A stretch of 26,727 nt of DNA from Chara braunii (taxonomy: Eukaryota; Streptophyta; Charophyceae; Charales; Characeae): assembly GCA_003427395.1 (NCBI GenBank), contig BFEA01000021.1:972912-999638 (forward strand), in the 5' to 3' direction. Shown here one piece after another: positions 18,950 through 26,727 of the stretch. Below the pieces are notes generated by a model. The model saw only the letters and a program-made list of their open reading frames with translations. It ran no database searches and had not been told where the DNA came from. Every line of letters begins with the position of its first letter. The stretch's first letter is position 1. A program made the translations under genes and the position numbers.

Positions 18950-19224
18950 ACAGAGTGTTAGTGCTCCTTACGCAAATTCCCTTTCTTGTTTGGAATCAAC
19001 CTGCGGAAATGGAAAGAAATTCGAAGACAAAGATCTTGCCACGAAATACGATCTCGCAGAGTGACATGAGCAGTCAAAGAGGACCCAAAATCAAGGCGGC
19101 CGCAACCTTGTCTGTTGCGAAATGGGGGGGCAGTGTGACCGGTCCAGCCACTATTTTCCCAAATCGGGCATCCCATTTTTCTAAGAAAACATGATTTTGG
19201 GTACGCAGCGTGAGTGTGCCCTCA

Positions 19225-19289
19225 GATGAGTAAGGTAACTCTGAAAGTCATTCGTGGGGAGCGCATGTGCGGGGAACTGGGCCCACCGT
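19225..19289. other. short non-coding spacer
   Basis: Nothing recognisable lies between the possible transposon end at 19221 and the poly-A repeat. Confidence 0.4.
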
Positions 19290-19611
19290 CCCATATATAC
19301 TAAACTAGCTTGCCCTGTTATTAACATATTTGCCTTATTTGTATCTCCCCTACTCCTCACTGTGCAGAAGAGTGTACTGGATGATTGAGGAGGCGAGTAG
19401 GGCAGAGTTTTATTTAGCACAAAGCGGGATTAATTCTTCCTCACTGGGGAAGCAATCAATGCCCCGTGATTATACTACATTGGTGTTATACAAGGAAGCT
19501 GTCGCCAGGGGAGCAGTGGCTGAGGCTCTTCCAGCCCTAATAGGAAGAGGCGTGTGGTTAAATGTTGTAATCAAATTTATAATTGGAGCCTTGGGCACTG
19601 GGTCCTTTTCT

Positions 19612-19645
<34 letters not shown>
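19290..19645 (+). repeat. poly-A repeat, family R, longest copy
   Basis: About 320 bp ends in A33 (19613-19645). The body from ACTAAACTAGCTTGCCCTG to GAGCAGTGGCTGAGG is found inverted at 23921-24153, and its 3' third is found inverted at 927-1025. A terminal hairpin CTCTTCC...GGAAGAG lies near 19528-19551. Poly-A tailing and 5' variation suggest a SINE or truncated LINE; no coding frame or RNA polymerase III boxes were recognised. Confidence 0.7.
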
Positions 19646-19650
<5 letters not shown>

Positions 19651-19688
19651 TGTATACTATTCATCCATATGGGTCTAGTGTATTTAAG

Positions 19689-19815
19689 GAGTGGCCGCCT
19701 TGAGGTTTCACCTTCAAAGTTCAACTGACCGGCCCAGGCACATTCAGAGTTGTCTTACTCATCTGGGTCCTGTGGGATTCAAACTTTTGAAGGTGATACC
19801 TCAAGGTCGCCACTC
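19689..19815. repeat. 127-bp foldback, about 37-bp arms
   Basis: GAGTGGCCGCCTTGAGGTTTCACC at 19689 pairs with the sequence ending at 19815 (GGTGATACCTCAAGGTCGCCACTC). The arms are about 37 bp with few mismatches and the loop about 52 nt. No flanking duplication is obvious. It could be a small MITE or a hairpin-forming transcript. Confidence 0.75.
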
Positions 19816-20479
19816 TTTGATAATTTGGGGTGCGGCGCTACCAGGAGCGCTGCGCCCGCCCGAGTTGAAAGGATGGGTGCACTAACGCTCGTTGAGACGG
19901 AAAGCTGTGATGGCGCTCGCACGAGGGCATGGCGGGTCAATATCGTGTGTGGCGATGGCGCTTTTTAGAGACTTTCATGGATGTGGAGACAGGAGGGGCG
20001 TGTGGTTTCAGTAGTCGTGTGGGGGGTGGGTGCCACATGGCATAGGGTTATGAAGGCACTCTCTCTCCATCTTCTGTGTTTAATCTTTGTCTCTCGCTTC
20101 TCCAGCTCTTTGCTGTCATGGGTTATTAGATTGGGACTGAATTCTTTGTGAAGTTGTGTTAATGGGCTTGACATGGTCATTCACAACGCAACCGCGTTCG
20201 GGGAGTAACAGGGAGGGAGGGGCGTCCCACTAATCTCTTCTGGTTGGTGCATTTTGCCGTACAGCTATACTAGCACTGGTTATGGGGAGGAGAAGTGGTT
20301 CGTTCTTTAGAAAGAGGCAGGGGCTGAGTTTGTTCTGAATAGCGGTTGGGCAGCTGGACAAGGGGACTGCGGAAGCGGAGCGGTGCGTGATGGTGTGCAG
20401 CGATTGGTGACTTCAGGTGAAGTTCAAGGTGGCGTCACGTAGCGACAGGAGCTATAAGTGCAACATTTTTTTTCAAGAT
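19816..20479. other. no gene recognised
   Basis: Mixed-composition DNA with only short frames. A near-palindrome GCGGCGCTACCAGGAGCGCTGC lies at 19832-19853. Confidence 0.45.
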
Positions 20480-21130
20480 TTAACCCTAAGTACTACTCCA
20501 TTGGATTATTTGATGGTTACTGATATGTGATTGGTGGTGGTGTTTGATTTTGTTTGGTAAATCGAAATCTAGTCTGTTTTCTGATATCTTATTGGATGGT
20601 GAATTGAATGTTGCTGATCTCAACATTCGAGGAATGACATATAAATCTGATTATTGTCTAATTCTCAATTCGTAATTATTTTTTTCATAGATTGATGGTC
20701 GAAGTAACAAAGTTTATGATCGCCTACTTTGTTTTGTATCCATATAATCATCTAAATTAGTCTTCAGATTACACATCCTTGGATTCGAAAATCAAAGCCG
20801 TATGACTCATAAGTTTATTCGGACCCAAAAAATAATCTCCTATTCTTGTTTTCCAAAATTCAGCCGCAATGTGATGTTTTGTGCTTCTGATGTCAGAATC
20901 TGCGATTTCAATAAGTAGAATCTTATTTTTGATCTAAGTTTTGCTTTTCCTGAAACAATTTATGTGCATGGATATTGATCTTCTCATCGAGTTGAAATTT
21001 GAAAACCCTAAATTCGTAAGTGTCGGAATTTCGCCCTGCAGAGTTGTACTCTAGTACCATGTTTTTGCATTGATTGTGTGTGATATACTTGGATTTGGAT
21101 GATAAGTTTTTTTTTTCTCCAGCTTACCCC
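20480..21130. other. AT-rich non-coding stretch, possibly intronic
   Basis: About 650 bp is clearly more AT-rich than its surroundings and has no long frame on either strand. It ends at TTTTTTTTTCTCCAG (about 21109-21123), which looks like a 3' splice acceptor on the plus strand. No convincing flanking exon was found, so an intron is only a suggestion. Confidence 0.35.
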
Positions 21131-21450
21131 TCCATGTTGGGGTTGTAGGCGTAAGCGTCGTTTGGCTAAGTGGGGTTAGTAGTTGGAGGGATATGACGCG
21201 TACTGGTGGCGAGGGGGCTAGTTGGTAGGATGAAAATAGGGCACAACAACGATGAAGATGGTGACTCCACCGTGATAAGTCTTGCTGGAGTGGAGATTAG
21301 GGAGAGGGTTCAGGTGGTTAGGGTATGTCGAGCACGACCAGTGCACTAAGGGAGCCAAATATTTTGACACCTTGGTTGCGGTGGTGGTGTTCAGCGGATC
21401 GTCCGACGACGGGTTTCACCATTACATCCACGAGTTTAAAGTTGGCCAAT

Positions 21451-22127
21451 GCCAGAACGACGCTGGCTGGAGCTGGGGTTTGGTTGCACTGCCTTGTAAC
21501 CTGAGGTTTGTGGGGGTTAGAGGCTTGGTAGAGAGATTTGGTGAACTGTGAAGGGTGGAAGGAAGTGCAGTAGCTAACCGCGAATTGCTACTAAGACGAT
21601 GCGGGTCGGAGCCGGGGTGGGTTGCGCCGCCCTGTAACCTAGTCGTTGGGGGCGTGAGGCCTGGTAGTGCTTGGTATCTTGGATAGGAAGGTTGAGGCAG
21701 CTGTAGGCTGGTCGGTTGAATAACACTGGTGTAACGCGGTTTTAATTACATCAGCTTTCAAGTTATCCTAATTGGTTCTCAAGTTTCACAAACAATTTTG
21801 TTGTTCTCGGTTGCTTTTGGCGGTCTTGAGAATGCGTTAGGATTTTGGGTACTTCTTGCAACCCACTTTAGGCTTCTTTGATGTTGTTCTAAGCATGGAT
21901 CTGCGTTTTTTCGATGCCAGAACGACGCTGGCCGATGCTGGGGGGTTGCACTGTAACCTGTTGCTAGCAGGAGCGTGAGGCCTAGTGGAGAGATATGGGG
22001 ATGCCTTGGGGGGGGCATTACAAGGGAAAACCAAGGGATGCTGTCGGGACAACGCTGGCCGGATCTGGGGTGAGTCGTGTTGCCCTGTAACCTAGCAGGG
22101 CGGGGCATGAGGCCTGGGAGAGTTCGG
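21451..22127. repeat. four dispersed copies of an about 85-bp unit
   Basis: Imperfect copies lie at about 21451-21540, 21594-21674, 21916-22000 and 22043-22127. All share the order GACGCTGGC (weak in copy 2), CTGGGG, TTGC-x-C[T/C]GTAACCT, and a GGGGC[G/A]TGAGGCCTGG-type ending. Spacing is irregular, so they are not a simple tandem array. No coding role is seen. Confidence 0.65.
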
Positions 22128-22335
22128 CAGGGAATAAGACAGTGCTAGAGAATTTTAGAGGGTTTTGTTAGGGTTTCTGAGCATTCGAAGGACTTCTGTG
22201 GCTTTCTTTTTCGACATAGTAATTGCTGCTATCCATGTTTTTCCTAATTTTTCCTAAACTCCTTTAATAGTTCTCAGCTTGTTCTTAGCCAAAGCCAGGT
22301 AATAGCCCTGGTATTTCAAATGATTTGTATAATTC
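22128..22335. other. no gene recognised
   Basis: Non-coding sequence with a short hairpin around AGCCAGGTAATAGCCCTGG near 22293. Nothing else is assignable. Confidence 0.4.
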
Positions 22336-22460
22336 TCATACTTGCGGCGCATCCCATGCGCGCCACTCCCGTACATGCGACGCACTGCGCATTGTGCACG
22401 TGGCGCACGCACCCGGTGCACCGCATGGGAAAAATTCGGGGTCAACCAAAAAAAAAAAAA
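22336..22460 (+). repeat. GCGCAC-rich repeat followed by poly-A, copy 1
   Basis: It begins TCATACTTGCGGCGCA, a 16-mer found inverted at 23738-23753. About 90 bp dense in GCGCAC/GTGCGC motifs follow, then GGTCAACC and an A run. The motif density far exceeds that of the surroundings. Confidence 0.6.
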
Positions 22461-22778
22461 AGTTGGGGAGAGGGTGAATCGAAGTTCCCACGCCCAGCTA
22501 AAATTCGGACATCGCCCGCACAAATTTTTTTCAGGGCCGCGTTGCCCCAAAAACTCAGTGTGTCGTCATGTTTGCTGTGCACAACTCGATGTTATCTCCA
22601 GTGTATCCGAGTCCTTTCAGAGGTCCAATTCAATCATCATCAGGACCTGTCTGTGGAACCGTTGCTTTCCTCTCATTACTTCCAGATATAGAAAACGACA
22701 GAACTGACAGTTGAGTTTTCTTGGTGGCTTTGCTAAAAAAAAAAAAAAGAGAGAGAGAGAGAGAACGTCCTTGACATC

Positions 22779-22900
22779 GGGCCTCGCTCCACTACTCTCG
22801 AAATGCACAAAAGACAAAAATCATGGCGGTGTATCTTTCCATGTTCTAGCGGAAGATTCACTCTCGTTTCGCACATTTCGAGAGTACTGGAGCGAGGCCC
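22779..22900 (+). mobile_element. 122-bp element with about 37-bp inverted ends, copy 1
   Basis: The ends GGGCCTCGCTCCACTACTCT and (complement) GGGCCTCGCTCCAGTACTCT continue as near-perfect inverted repeats for about 37 bp. ATC lies on both flanks. The core matches the copy at 22993-23114 in inverse orientation. It is too short to encode a protein. It is a MITE-like or foldback element. Confidence 0.7.
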
Positions 22901-22920
22901 ATCCTCATGGGGCGTGGCTC

Positions 22921-22982
22921 CGTTTTTGGACAACGGATACTCCGGCAATGGGCTTTGCTTCCCGTTTTTGGACAACGGATAC
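22921..22982. repeat. 42-bp direct repeat between the two 122-bp elements
   Basis: CGTTTTTGGACAACGGATAC is exact at 22921-22940 and 22963-22982. The sequence before each copy (GGGCGTGGCTCC, GGGCTTTGCTTCC) resembles the end of the neighbouring 122-bp elements, so the terminus forms part of this repeat unit. Confidence 0.75.
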
Positions 22983-22992
22983 ACCTAACAAT

Positions 22993-23114
22993 GGGCCTCG
23001 CTCCACCACTCTCGAAATGTGCAAAACGAGAGTGAATCTTCCCCTAGAACAAGGGAATATACATCGCCATGTTTTTTGTCTTTTATGCATTTCCGGAGGA
23101 GTGCAGCTACGCCC
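22993..23114 (-). mobile_element. 122-bp element, copy 2 (inverted relative to copy 1)
   Basis: It has the same length as copy 1. It begins GGGCCTCGCTCCACCACTCT, and its core (AGTGAATCTTCC..CTAGAACA...CATCGCCATG) is the reverse complement of the core of copy 1. The right end (AGTGCAGCTACGCCC) has diverged. Together the two copies form a large hairpin-capable inverted repeat. Confidence 0.7.
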
Positions 23115-23178
23115 TAAGACCCTTCTAAACTCAGCTACGGGCGTGATTTCAGGCATTATTGCCGTCAGAGAAATCCTG

Positions 23179-23283
23179 CCTTCTTCCCTCGAATACAACA
23201 TACAGTCATTATAGCTGTATCTAGACGGAAAGATGCCTCAGGTATAGCTATTATGACCGAATGTTGTATTCGGGGGAAGAAGG
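23179..23283. repeat. 105-bp foldback with 42-bp arms
   Basis: The left arm at 23179-23220 and right arm at 23242-23283 pair at 36 of 42 positions (CCTTCTTCCC[T/C]CGAATACAAC...). The loop is 21 nt. Some mismatches would be G:U pairs in RNA. The size fits a miRNA-like precursor or a tiny MITE. Confidence 0.8.
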
Positions 23284-23518
23284 TAGTGTCAGTAGGAGAT
23301 ACGAGATGACCCCCGGGCTGTTTTTTTGCTTTTGTTTTGCTTTTGTTTTTCTAGACGTAGTTGTCTTTTGCCGTTCTTCTGACACTGCCAACATGATTGT
23401 ATGCGACCTGATAGTAAATAGGATACATTTGGGGCAACAATGCCCTCCATACAGGGTCGGAACTTGGTTGGAGGGCGGGAACTCGGATCAAAGTTTACGA
23501 CGGCAGTTGCCCTGCACT

Positions 23519-23586
23519 ACACACACACACACACACACACACCCACCCACACACACACACACACAACCAAAAAAAAAAAAAAAAAA
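23519..23586. repeat. (CA)n microsatellite plus poly-A
   Basis: A CA dinucleotide tract broken by two CCCA steps is followed by CAACC and a run of about 18 A. Confidence 0.9.
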
Positions 23587-23753
23587 GGCCTGCGCACCAG
23601 TGGCGCACCAGCAAAGTTGCGCCCTGCACAGTGCGCTGCACCTATACGCTTTTTGTGTGCGGTGTGCGCACGTGCGCTCGCATCTCAGAGCCGTGCGTGG
23701 CGCAAGGCGCACCGGACCGCATGGCGCACCGCACTGGTGCGCCGCAAGTATGA
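23587..23753 (-). repeat. GCGCAC-rich repeat, copy 2, inverted
   Basis: About 165 bp contain many GCGCACC/GGTGCGC motifs, including the perfect hairpin GGCGCACC-GCACT-GGTGCGCC at 23723-23743. It ends with the complement of the 16-mer TCATACTTGCGGCGCA shared with 22336-22351. Copy 1 and copy 2 differ in length and detail. Confidence 0.6.
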
Positions 23754-23805
23754 TTTTAGTAGTTTATCGGTAGTTGCGATGAGTTTCCCCCATAATCCTA
23801 ATTAG

Positions 23806-23930
23806 CCACTTAACCACACAAATGGGGAAGGCTTTGTTGCAGAAAATTCAAACGAAATGCCCACGTGGCAGAAGAGAAAATGATCGCATACGTAGCCTTG
23901 GTGCCGAACACCACTGCAACTCCTCAGCCA
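23806..23930. repeat. dispersed repeat shared with 26028-26142
   Basis: About 115 bp from CACTTAACCACACAAATGGGGAAGG to the AACACCACTGCAACTCC block match 26028-26142 in the same orientation at roughly 85% by eye. Both contain CCCACGTGGCAG. No coding or terminal motifs were recognised. Confidence 0.7.
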
Positions 23931-24153
23931 CTGCTCCCCTGGAGACAGTTTCCCTGTATAACACAAATATAGTGTAATATCGGGGCATTAATTACTTCCC
24001 CAGTGAGGAAGGATTAACCCCGCTTTGTGCTGAATCAAACTCTGCCCTACTTGCCTCCTCAATTATCCATTACAATCTTCTGCACAGTGAGGAGTAGGGG
24101 AGATATAGATCAGGCAAAGAGATTAATAACAGGGCAAGCTAGTTTAGTAGTTG
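23921..24153 (-). repeat. family R repeat, inverted internal copy
   Basis: This is the reverse complement of 19297-19520, with landmarks CAGCCACTGCTCCCCTGG, ACTTCCCCAGTGAGGAAG and CAGGGCAAGCTAGTTTAGTA. It lacks the 3' third and the poly-A tail of the copy at 19290. Confidence 0.75.
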
Positions 24154-24193
24154 ACTAGTTTATCAATAGTTGCGATGAGCTTCCCCCCACGAT

Positions 24194-24350
24194 TNTTTTT
24201 TTTTTTTTTTTTTTTTTNTAACACGCCCCCGGTAGTGTTAGTGGTGTTGGTAAGAGCAGACACCACTAACACCTGGGGGGAGGCTCCATCTATTAGTGGG
24301 GAGCGTCACTTGCTGGAAAACGGGTCCAGCGTCCCTTTGTACAAGAGTTG
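24194..24350 (-). repeat. SINE-like poly-A element, copy B
   Basis: A poly-T tract bounded by Ns (24195 and 24218) is followed by about 130 bp similar to 3600-3735. The stem-loop at 24237-24270 has 10-bp perfect arms (GTTAGTGGTG/CACCACTAAC) and a 14-nt loop, the same geometry as copy A. The motif TGCTGGAAAACGGGTCCAGC follows at 24311. Confidence 0.65.
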
Positions 24351-24959
24351 GTCATTTAAGACATCCGAAAAATGGTTGTGGGAACTTTCCTGGCAGCATT
24401 GATTACCCCGGGGTCCAGGGGATTGACTAACCAGGGTGTGAGAAAATCAGATCAAGGGGAAGCCCTCTTCACCCTGAAGCCGGGGCTAAACTCTCAATTA
24501 TACTCTCTGTTGGCTGGACGTCTTATTTGCTGAAAAAATCCAGCCACTGTGATTGCTTCTATGCTGGAAACCGGGTCCAGCGTCCCTTTGCAAAGTTCCA
24601 GAACCATACAGAAGGGGAGAGGTTTAAGAAGGAAGAGCGAGGATGAGGGAAGGGGGAGGGAGGATAAACCTCTTCGCCCTGACAACAGGCGCCAGCTTTT
24701 CTTTGTAAAACAAGTTTCTTTCTCCCTTCTTTTTAAACCAGGGTGGAGGGGGGAGGGGGGAAGTCACTGAGGGGCGACAGTGATGTCATCTTCCCCTTCC
24801 CTTCTCCGTCTAATGCTTATGTAAGCACCTCCACCAGGGAGAGAGCATGGGGGGGGAAGGGGTCAGGGAAATCAGCCGGGGGGCGGAATGGAAGGAGGGC
24901 TCAATGTGGGTCCATTCCTTAAACATCAGTCTATAGTCCCTTGCTCCTTCCATCGATTC
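24351..24959. other. non-coding; contains a third partial SINE-like motif
   Basis: TGCTGGAAACCGGGTCCAGC at 24562-24581 repeats the hairpin motif of copies A and B. The following text (CCTCTTCGCCCTGA) resembles 24466-24478 (CCTCTTCACCCTGA), so part of this stretch is a diverged direct duplication. The rest is GA-rich, without a gene. Confidence 0.45.
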
Positions 24960-26030
24960 TTAATTGCTATTGGGGTCATCCTTGGACCATTCCACTTTTG
25001 CGATCCACCCCTCCCTGTCCCCCCCCAGCCATTCCCTGCAAAAGTTAGTAATTACCCGTTTCACGTCCCCAATCTGTTGGAAGATGTCAAGTTGGGGTTT
25101 CAAGGCCAGCCACCTGCGCATCAGCTCTAGCTGGACTTGCTGCTTGATCTGGTCTGTGACCTCTGCCCCCTCTACACATACTTTCTCCATCTCCAAAAGG
25201 CACCGTTGCCACCATAGTGCCCATAGCACCGCTCGCCTTCCCAACCTGTACATGTTTTCTGCAAAAGNTNTGACCCCTTGGCACGGCCAGTGGCCTNCCA
25301 GGATTGCTTNCCATGACCATGGCCAGGGGGTCAGGATTCCCATTTTTCTCCACACCCTGTCCCACCATCTCCATGTGAATTGTGCAAGCGGGCATTGCAT
25401 GAAAATGTGCTCCATTGTTTCCGCTTTCTTGTGGGGCGGGAAGTGCCTGAGGCACCGCATGCATCAGGGTAATGCAAGCCCCTTTTGCTCCAAGTTAGTA
25501 TGGTCGATCAGCCAGTCGTTGGTTGGCAAGCAACGGTGCGTTATTTGCCATTGCAGAGACGTGATCTTCGCTGGTTTGGACTTTTGTTCCTGAAACCATT
25601 TTATTGGTGCAAGCTGGCCTCGGTCAATGTTCAAGTGCCTGGCCCATCTGTCGATAATTATGTCCCTCAAATTGCGCTTTGCTCGCATCAATCTATATGT
25701 CGACTTAACAGTTATCTTGTGTAATGTGATCTGTTTGGTGACGCGGGAGGGGCCTGTAGGCGTTTGGGAGGTTTCCCATTGCCATTCCAGTGGGTCAAAA
25801 GCCAGCTCGTGAATGCTTTTTCGTGGCTGAAAGGCCATGTAGTCTTTCCCGTCTTCCAAAACTCTGACTCGGAATAGGGATTCCCGGTCCCTCCATATGC
25901 ACGGGGCTCTACTGCCTTGCAGCCTGCCGGCTTTCCTAACGTCATAGAACTCAACCAGGGCTTTTTGTGGGTCGATCATGTGGACCCGTCCCACCCGGTT
26001 CAGGTTCTCTCTTTCTGCTACCCGTAGCCA
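24960..26030 (-). pseudogene. LINE ORF2 C-terminus with reverse-transcriptase zinc-binding domain
   Basis: One minus-strand frame runs from a TAG at 26031-26033 to a stop at 24960, broken once by a TGA at 25464-25466. It contains the typical end of plant LINE ORF2: ITSLQWQITHRCLPTNDWL, then CMRC and ETMEHIFMQCPLAQFTWRWW, the C-x2-C...H-x4-C pattern of the zinc-binding domain after reverse transcriptase. The stop lies where CGA would read Arg. Four ambiguous bases (25268, 25270, 25297, 25310) fall inside. The polymerase and endonuclease parts are absent, as in a 5'-truncated or interrupted copy; upstream sequence is a different repeat. Confidence 0.85.
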
Positions 26031-26142
26031 CTAACCACACAAGTGGGGAAGGCTCTGTTGCATAAAGTTCAAACGAAATACCCACGTGGCAGGAGAGAAA
26101 ACGATCGCAAACGCAGCCCTGGTGCCTAACACCACTGCACCT
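26028..26142. repeat. dispersed repeat, second copy
   Basis: It matches 23806-23930 in the same orientation, with landmarks CCACACAAGTGGGGAAGGC, TTCAAACGAAATACCCACG and AACACCACTGCACCTCC. It abuts the point where the LINE frame ends, so it probably marks that insertion boundary. Confidence 0.7.
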
Positions 26143-26405
26143 CCTACCCCACCACATGGTGGAAACCTATGTTTATTGCAAGCGGGTATGTGCCTCCCCC
26201 TGAGTCCCACGGAAACAGCTTGTCATCATGCCACCCCTCACCACATTGCCAGGTAATCATTCTCCCATGCACAGCACCCCACAAAGAGCAGATTGGAAGA
26301 GATCGAGCAGGACTCACCATAGTGGCTGTCGCATCGAGAGGTATTGGTGGCATGTCAGTCATAACAATCGGTGAGAACAAGATAGTTATTACTTGATGCT
26401 GTATT
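26143..26405. other. no gene recognised
   Basis: Mixed sequence without a convincing frame or repeat. Confidence 0.4.
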
Positions 26406-26419
26406 TCAGATGTCGTCTT

Positions 26420-26727
26420 TAGGCGCACTGTTGTTGTTGTTGTTGGAGTGATTGGCAATGATGCAGCTGTCATCGTCTTGAGCGCTGTTGATGTAGTTGA
26501 AGAGATTATCGTTGTTGTTGATGTCATATTTGCTGTATTTGTTGTTGTTGTCTTCGTCATAACCCCCGGCACTGGTGAAACTGTTGTGTGTGCTGTTGAT
26601 ACCGGCGGTCGTGTTGGGCTCTGTTGGCCTCTCTGTCAACGCTCGTTCATTAGCCTCTCCAGCTGGTCGCGTTGCCAACTCAGCAGATAGTGTTGATGTC
26701 ATATTTGCTGTATTTGTTGTTGTTGTC
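26420..26727. repeat. GTT-rich repeat with a 36-bp exact direct repeat, period 175 bp
   Basis: The 36 bases beginning GTTGATGTCATATTTGC at 26517 recur exactly at 26692-26727, ending at the window edge. The region is rich in GTTGTT and on the minus strand would encode Asn-rich sequence. It may be the start of a longer tandem array beyond the window. Confidence 0.7.

Larger units (their letters stand above)
3366..19224. mobile_element. candidate PIF/Harbinger-like element split by the Ty3 insertion
   Basis: GGGCACACTCACACTGCTGTACC begins at 3369, and the reverse complement of the sequence ending at 19221 reads GGGCACACTCACGCTGCGTACC. Both ends are flanked by TCA (3366-3368 and 19222-19224). 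Without the Ty3 element the interval would be about 2.6 kb. GGG-initial ends with a 3-bp duplication resemble the MITE at 1918. Related ends occur alone at 1659 and 3434, so these two termini could instead belong to separate insertions. No transposase is recognised in the interval; the unidentified ORF at 18119-18949 lies inside it. Confidence 0.4.
23758..24192. repeat. segment bounded by about 33-bp direct repeats
   Basis: TAGTTTATCGGTAGTTGCGATGAG at about 23760 recurs with small changes at about 24161 (AGTTTATCAATAGTTGCGATGAG), both followed by a TTCCCCC-type run. Between them lie the repeat shared with 26028-26142 and an inverted family R copy. This may be a composite insertion or two copies of a tail sequence. 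Confidence 0.5.

Noticed and set aside
21282-21551. 89-codon plus-strand frame
   Set aside because: It overlaps the first copy of the dispersed 85-bp unit, has no motif and is of chance length for this composition.
22711-23214. 167-codon plus-strand frame over the 122-bp elements
   Set aside because: It is produced by the inverted and direct repeats (FWTTDTP twice) and has a mirror frame on the other strand.
25485-25812. Plus-strand frames opposite the LINE
   Set aside because: They are antisense shadows of the LINE ORF2 C-terminus, which has recognisable zinc-binding motifs.

Overview
The window looks like repeat-dense nuclear DNA of a plant-lineage eukaryote. No intact host gene can be recognised with confidence. 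It holds a full-length Ty3/gypsy (Metaviridae-type) retrotransposon primed by initiator tRNA-Met, elements resembling PIF/Harbinger (Tourist) MITEs, the 3' part of a LINE, several poly-A-tailed repeat families and many simple repeats. A large streptophyte genome fits; a charophyte such as Chara is my guess from the style of the pol protein and has not been tested. A few isolated Ns mark assembly uncertainty.

Layout. 1-1460: A-rich tandem repeats, one inverted poly-A repeat and a 76-bp duplication next to an N. 1918-2363: a MITE with 24-bp perfect terminal inverted repeats (TIRs) and a TTA target duplication. 3366-19224: a possible older DNA transposon (matching ends, TCA duplication) split by the Ty3 element. 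4505-17787, minus strand: the Ty3 element, about 13.3 kb with 2.4-kb LTRs and a CCAC target duplication. 16241-16585: a 345-bp foldback element inside the 5' LTR carrying three tandem hairpins. 17788-18949: an Asn/Asp-rich repeat region and an unidentified minus-strand ORF. 19290-24900: poly-A repeats, several foldbacks, a 650-bp AT-rich stretch and SINE-like pieces. 24960-26030: the minus-strand LINE ORF2 C-terminus. 26400-26727: GTT-rich repeats running off the window.

The Ty3 element is the main object. On the minus strand it reads 5' LTR, primer-binding site, gag (CCHC knuckle), protease, reverse transcriptase, RNase H and integrase. It then has about 2.1 kb of extra coding sequence before the 3' LTR. 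Two features are unusual. A PHD-type zinc finger sits just upstream of the integrase HHCC domain. The extra ORFs are chained to pol by ATGA stop/start overlaps: pol to ORF3a at 9165-9168, and the ORF3a frame to ORF3b at 8689-8692. This copy is dead: gag has a frameshift, there are several in-frame stops, mostly of the kind made by C-to-T change, and the LTRs differ by about 5% where I compared them. The architecture is still readable and suggests a retrotransposon lineage with an added chromatin-reading module and extra proteins of unknown function.
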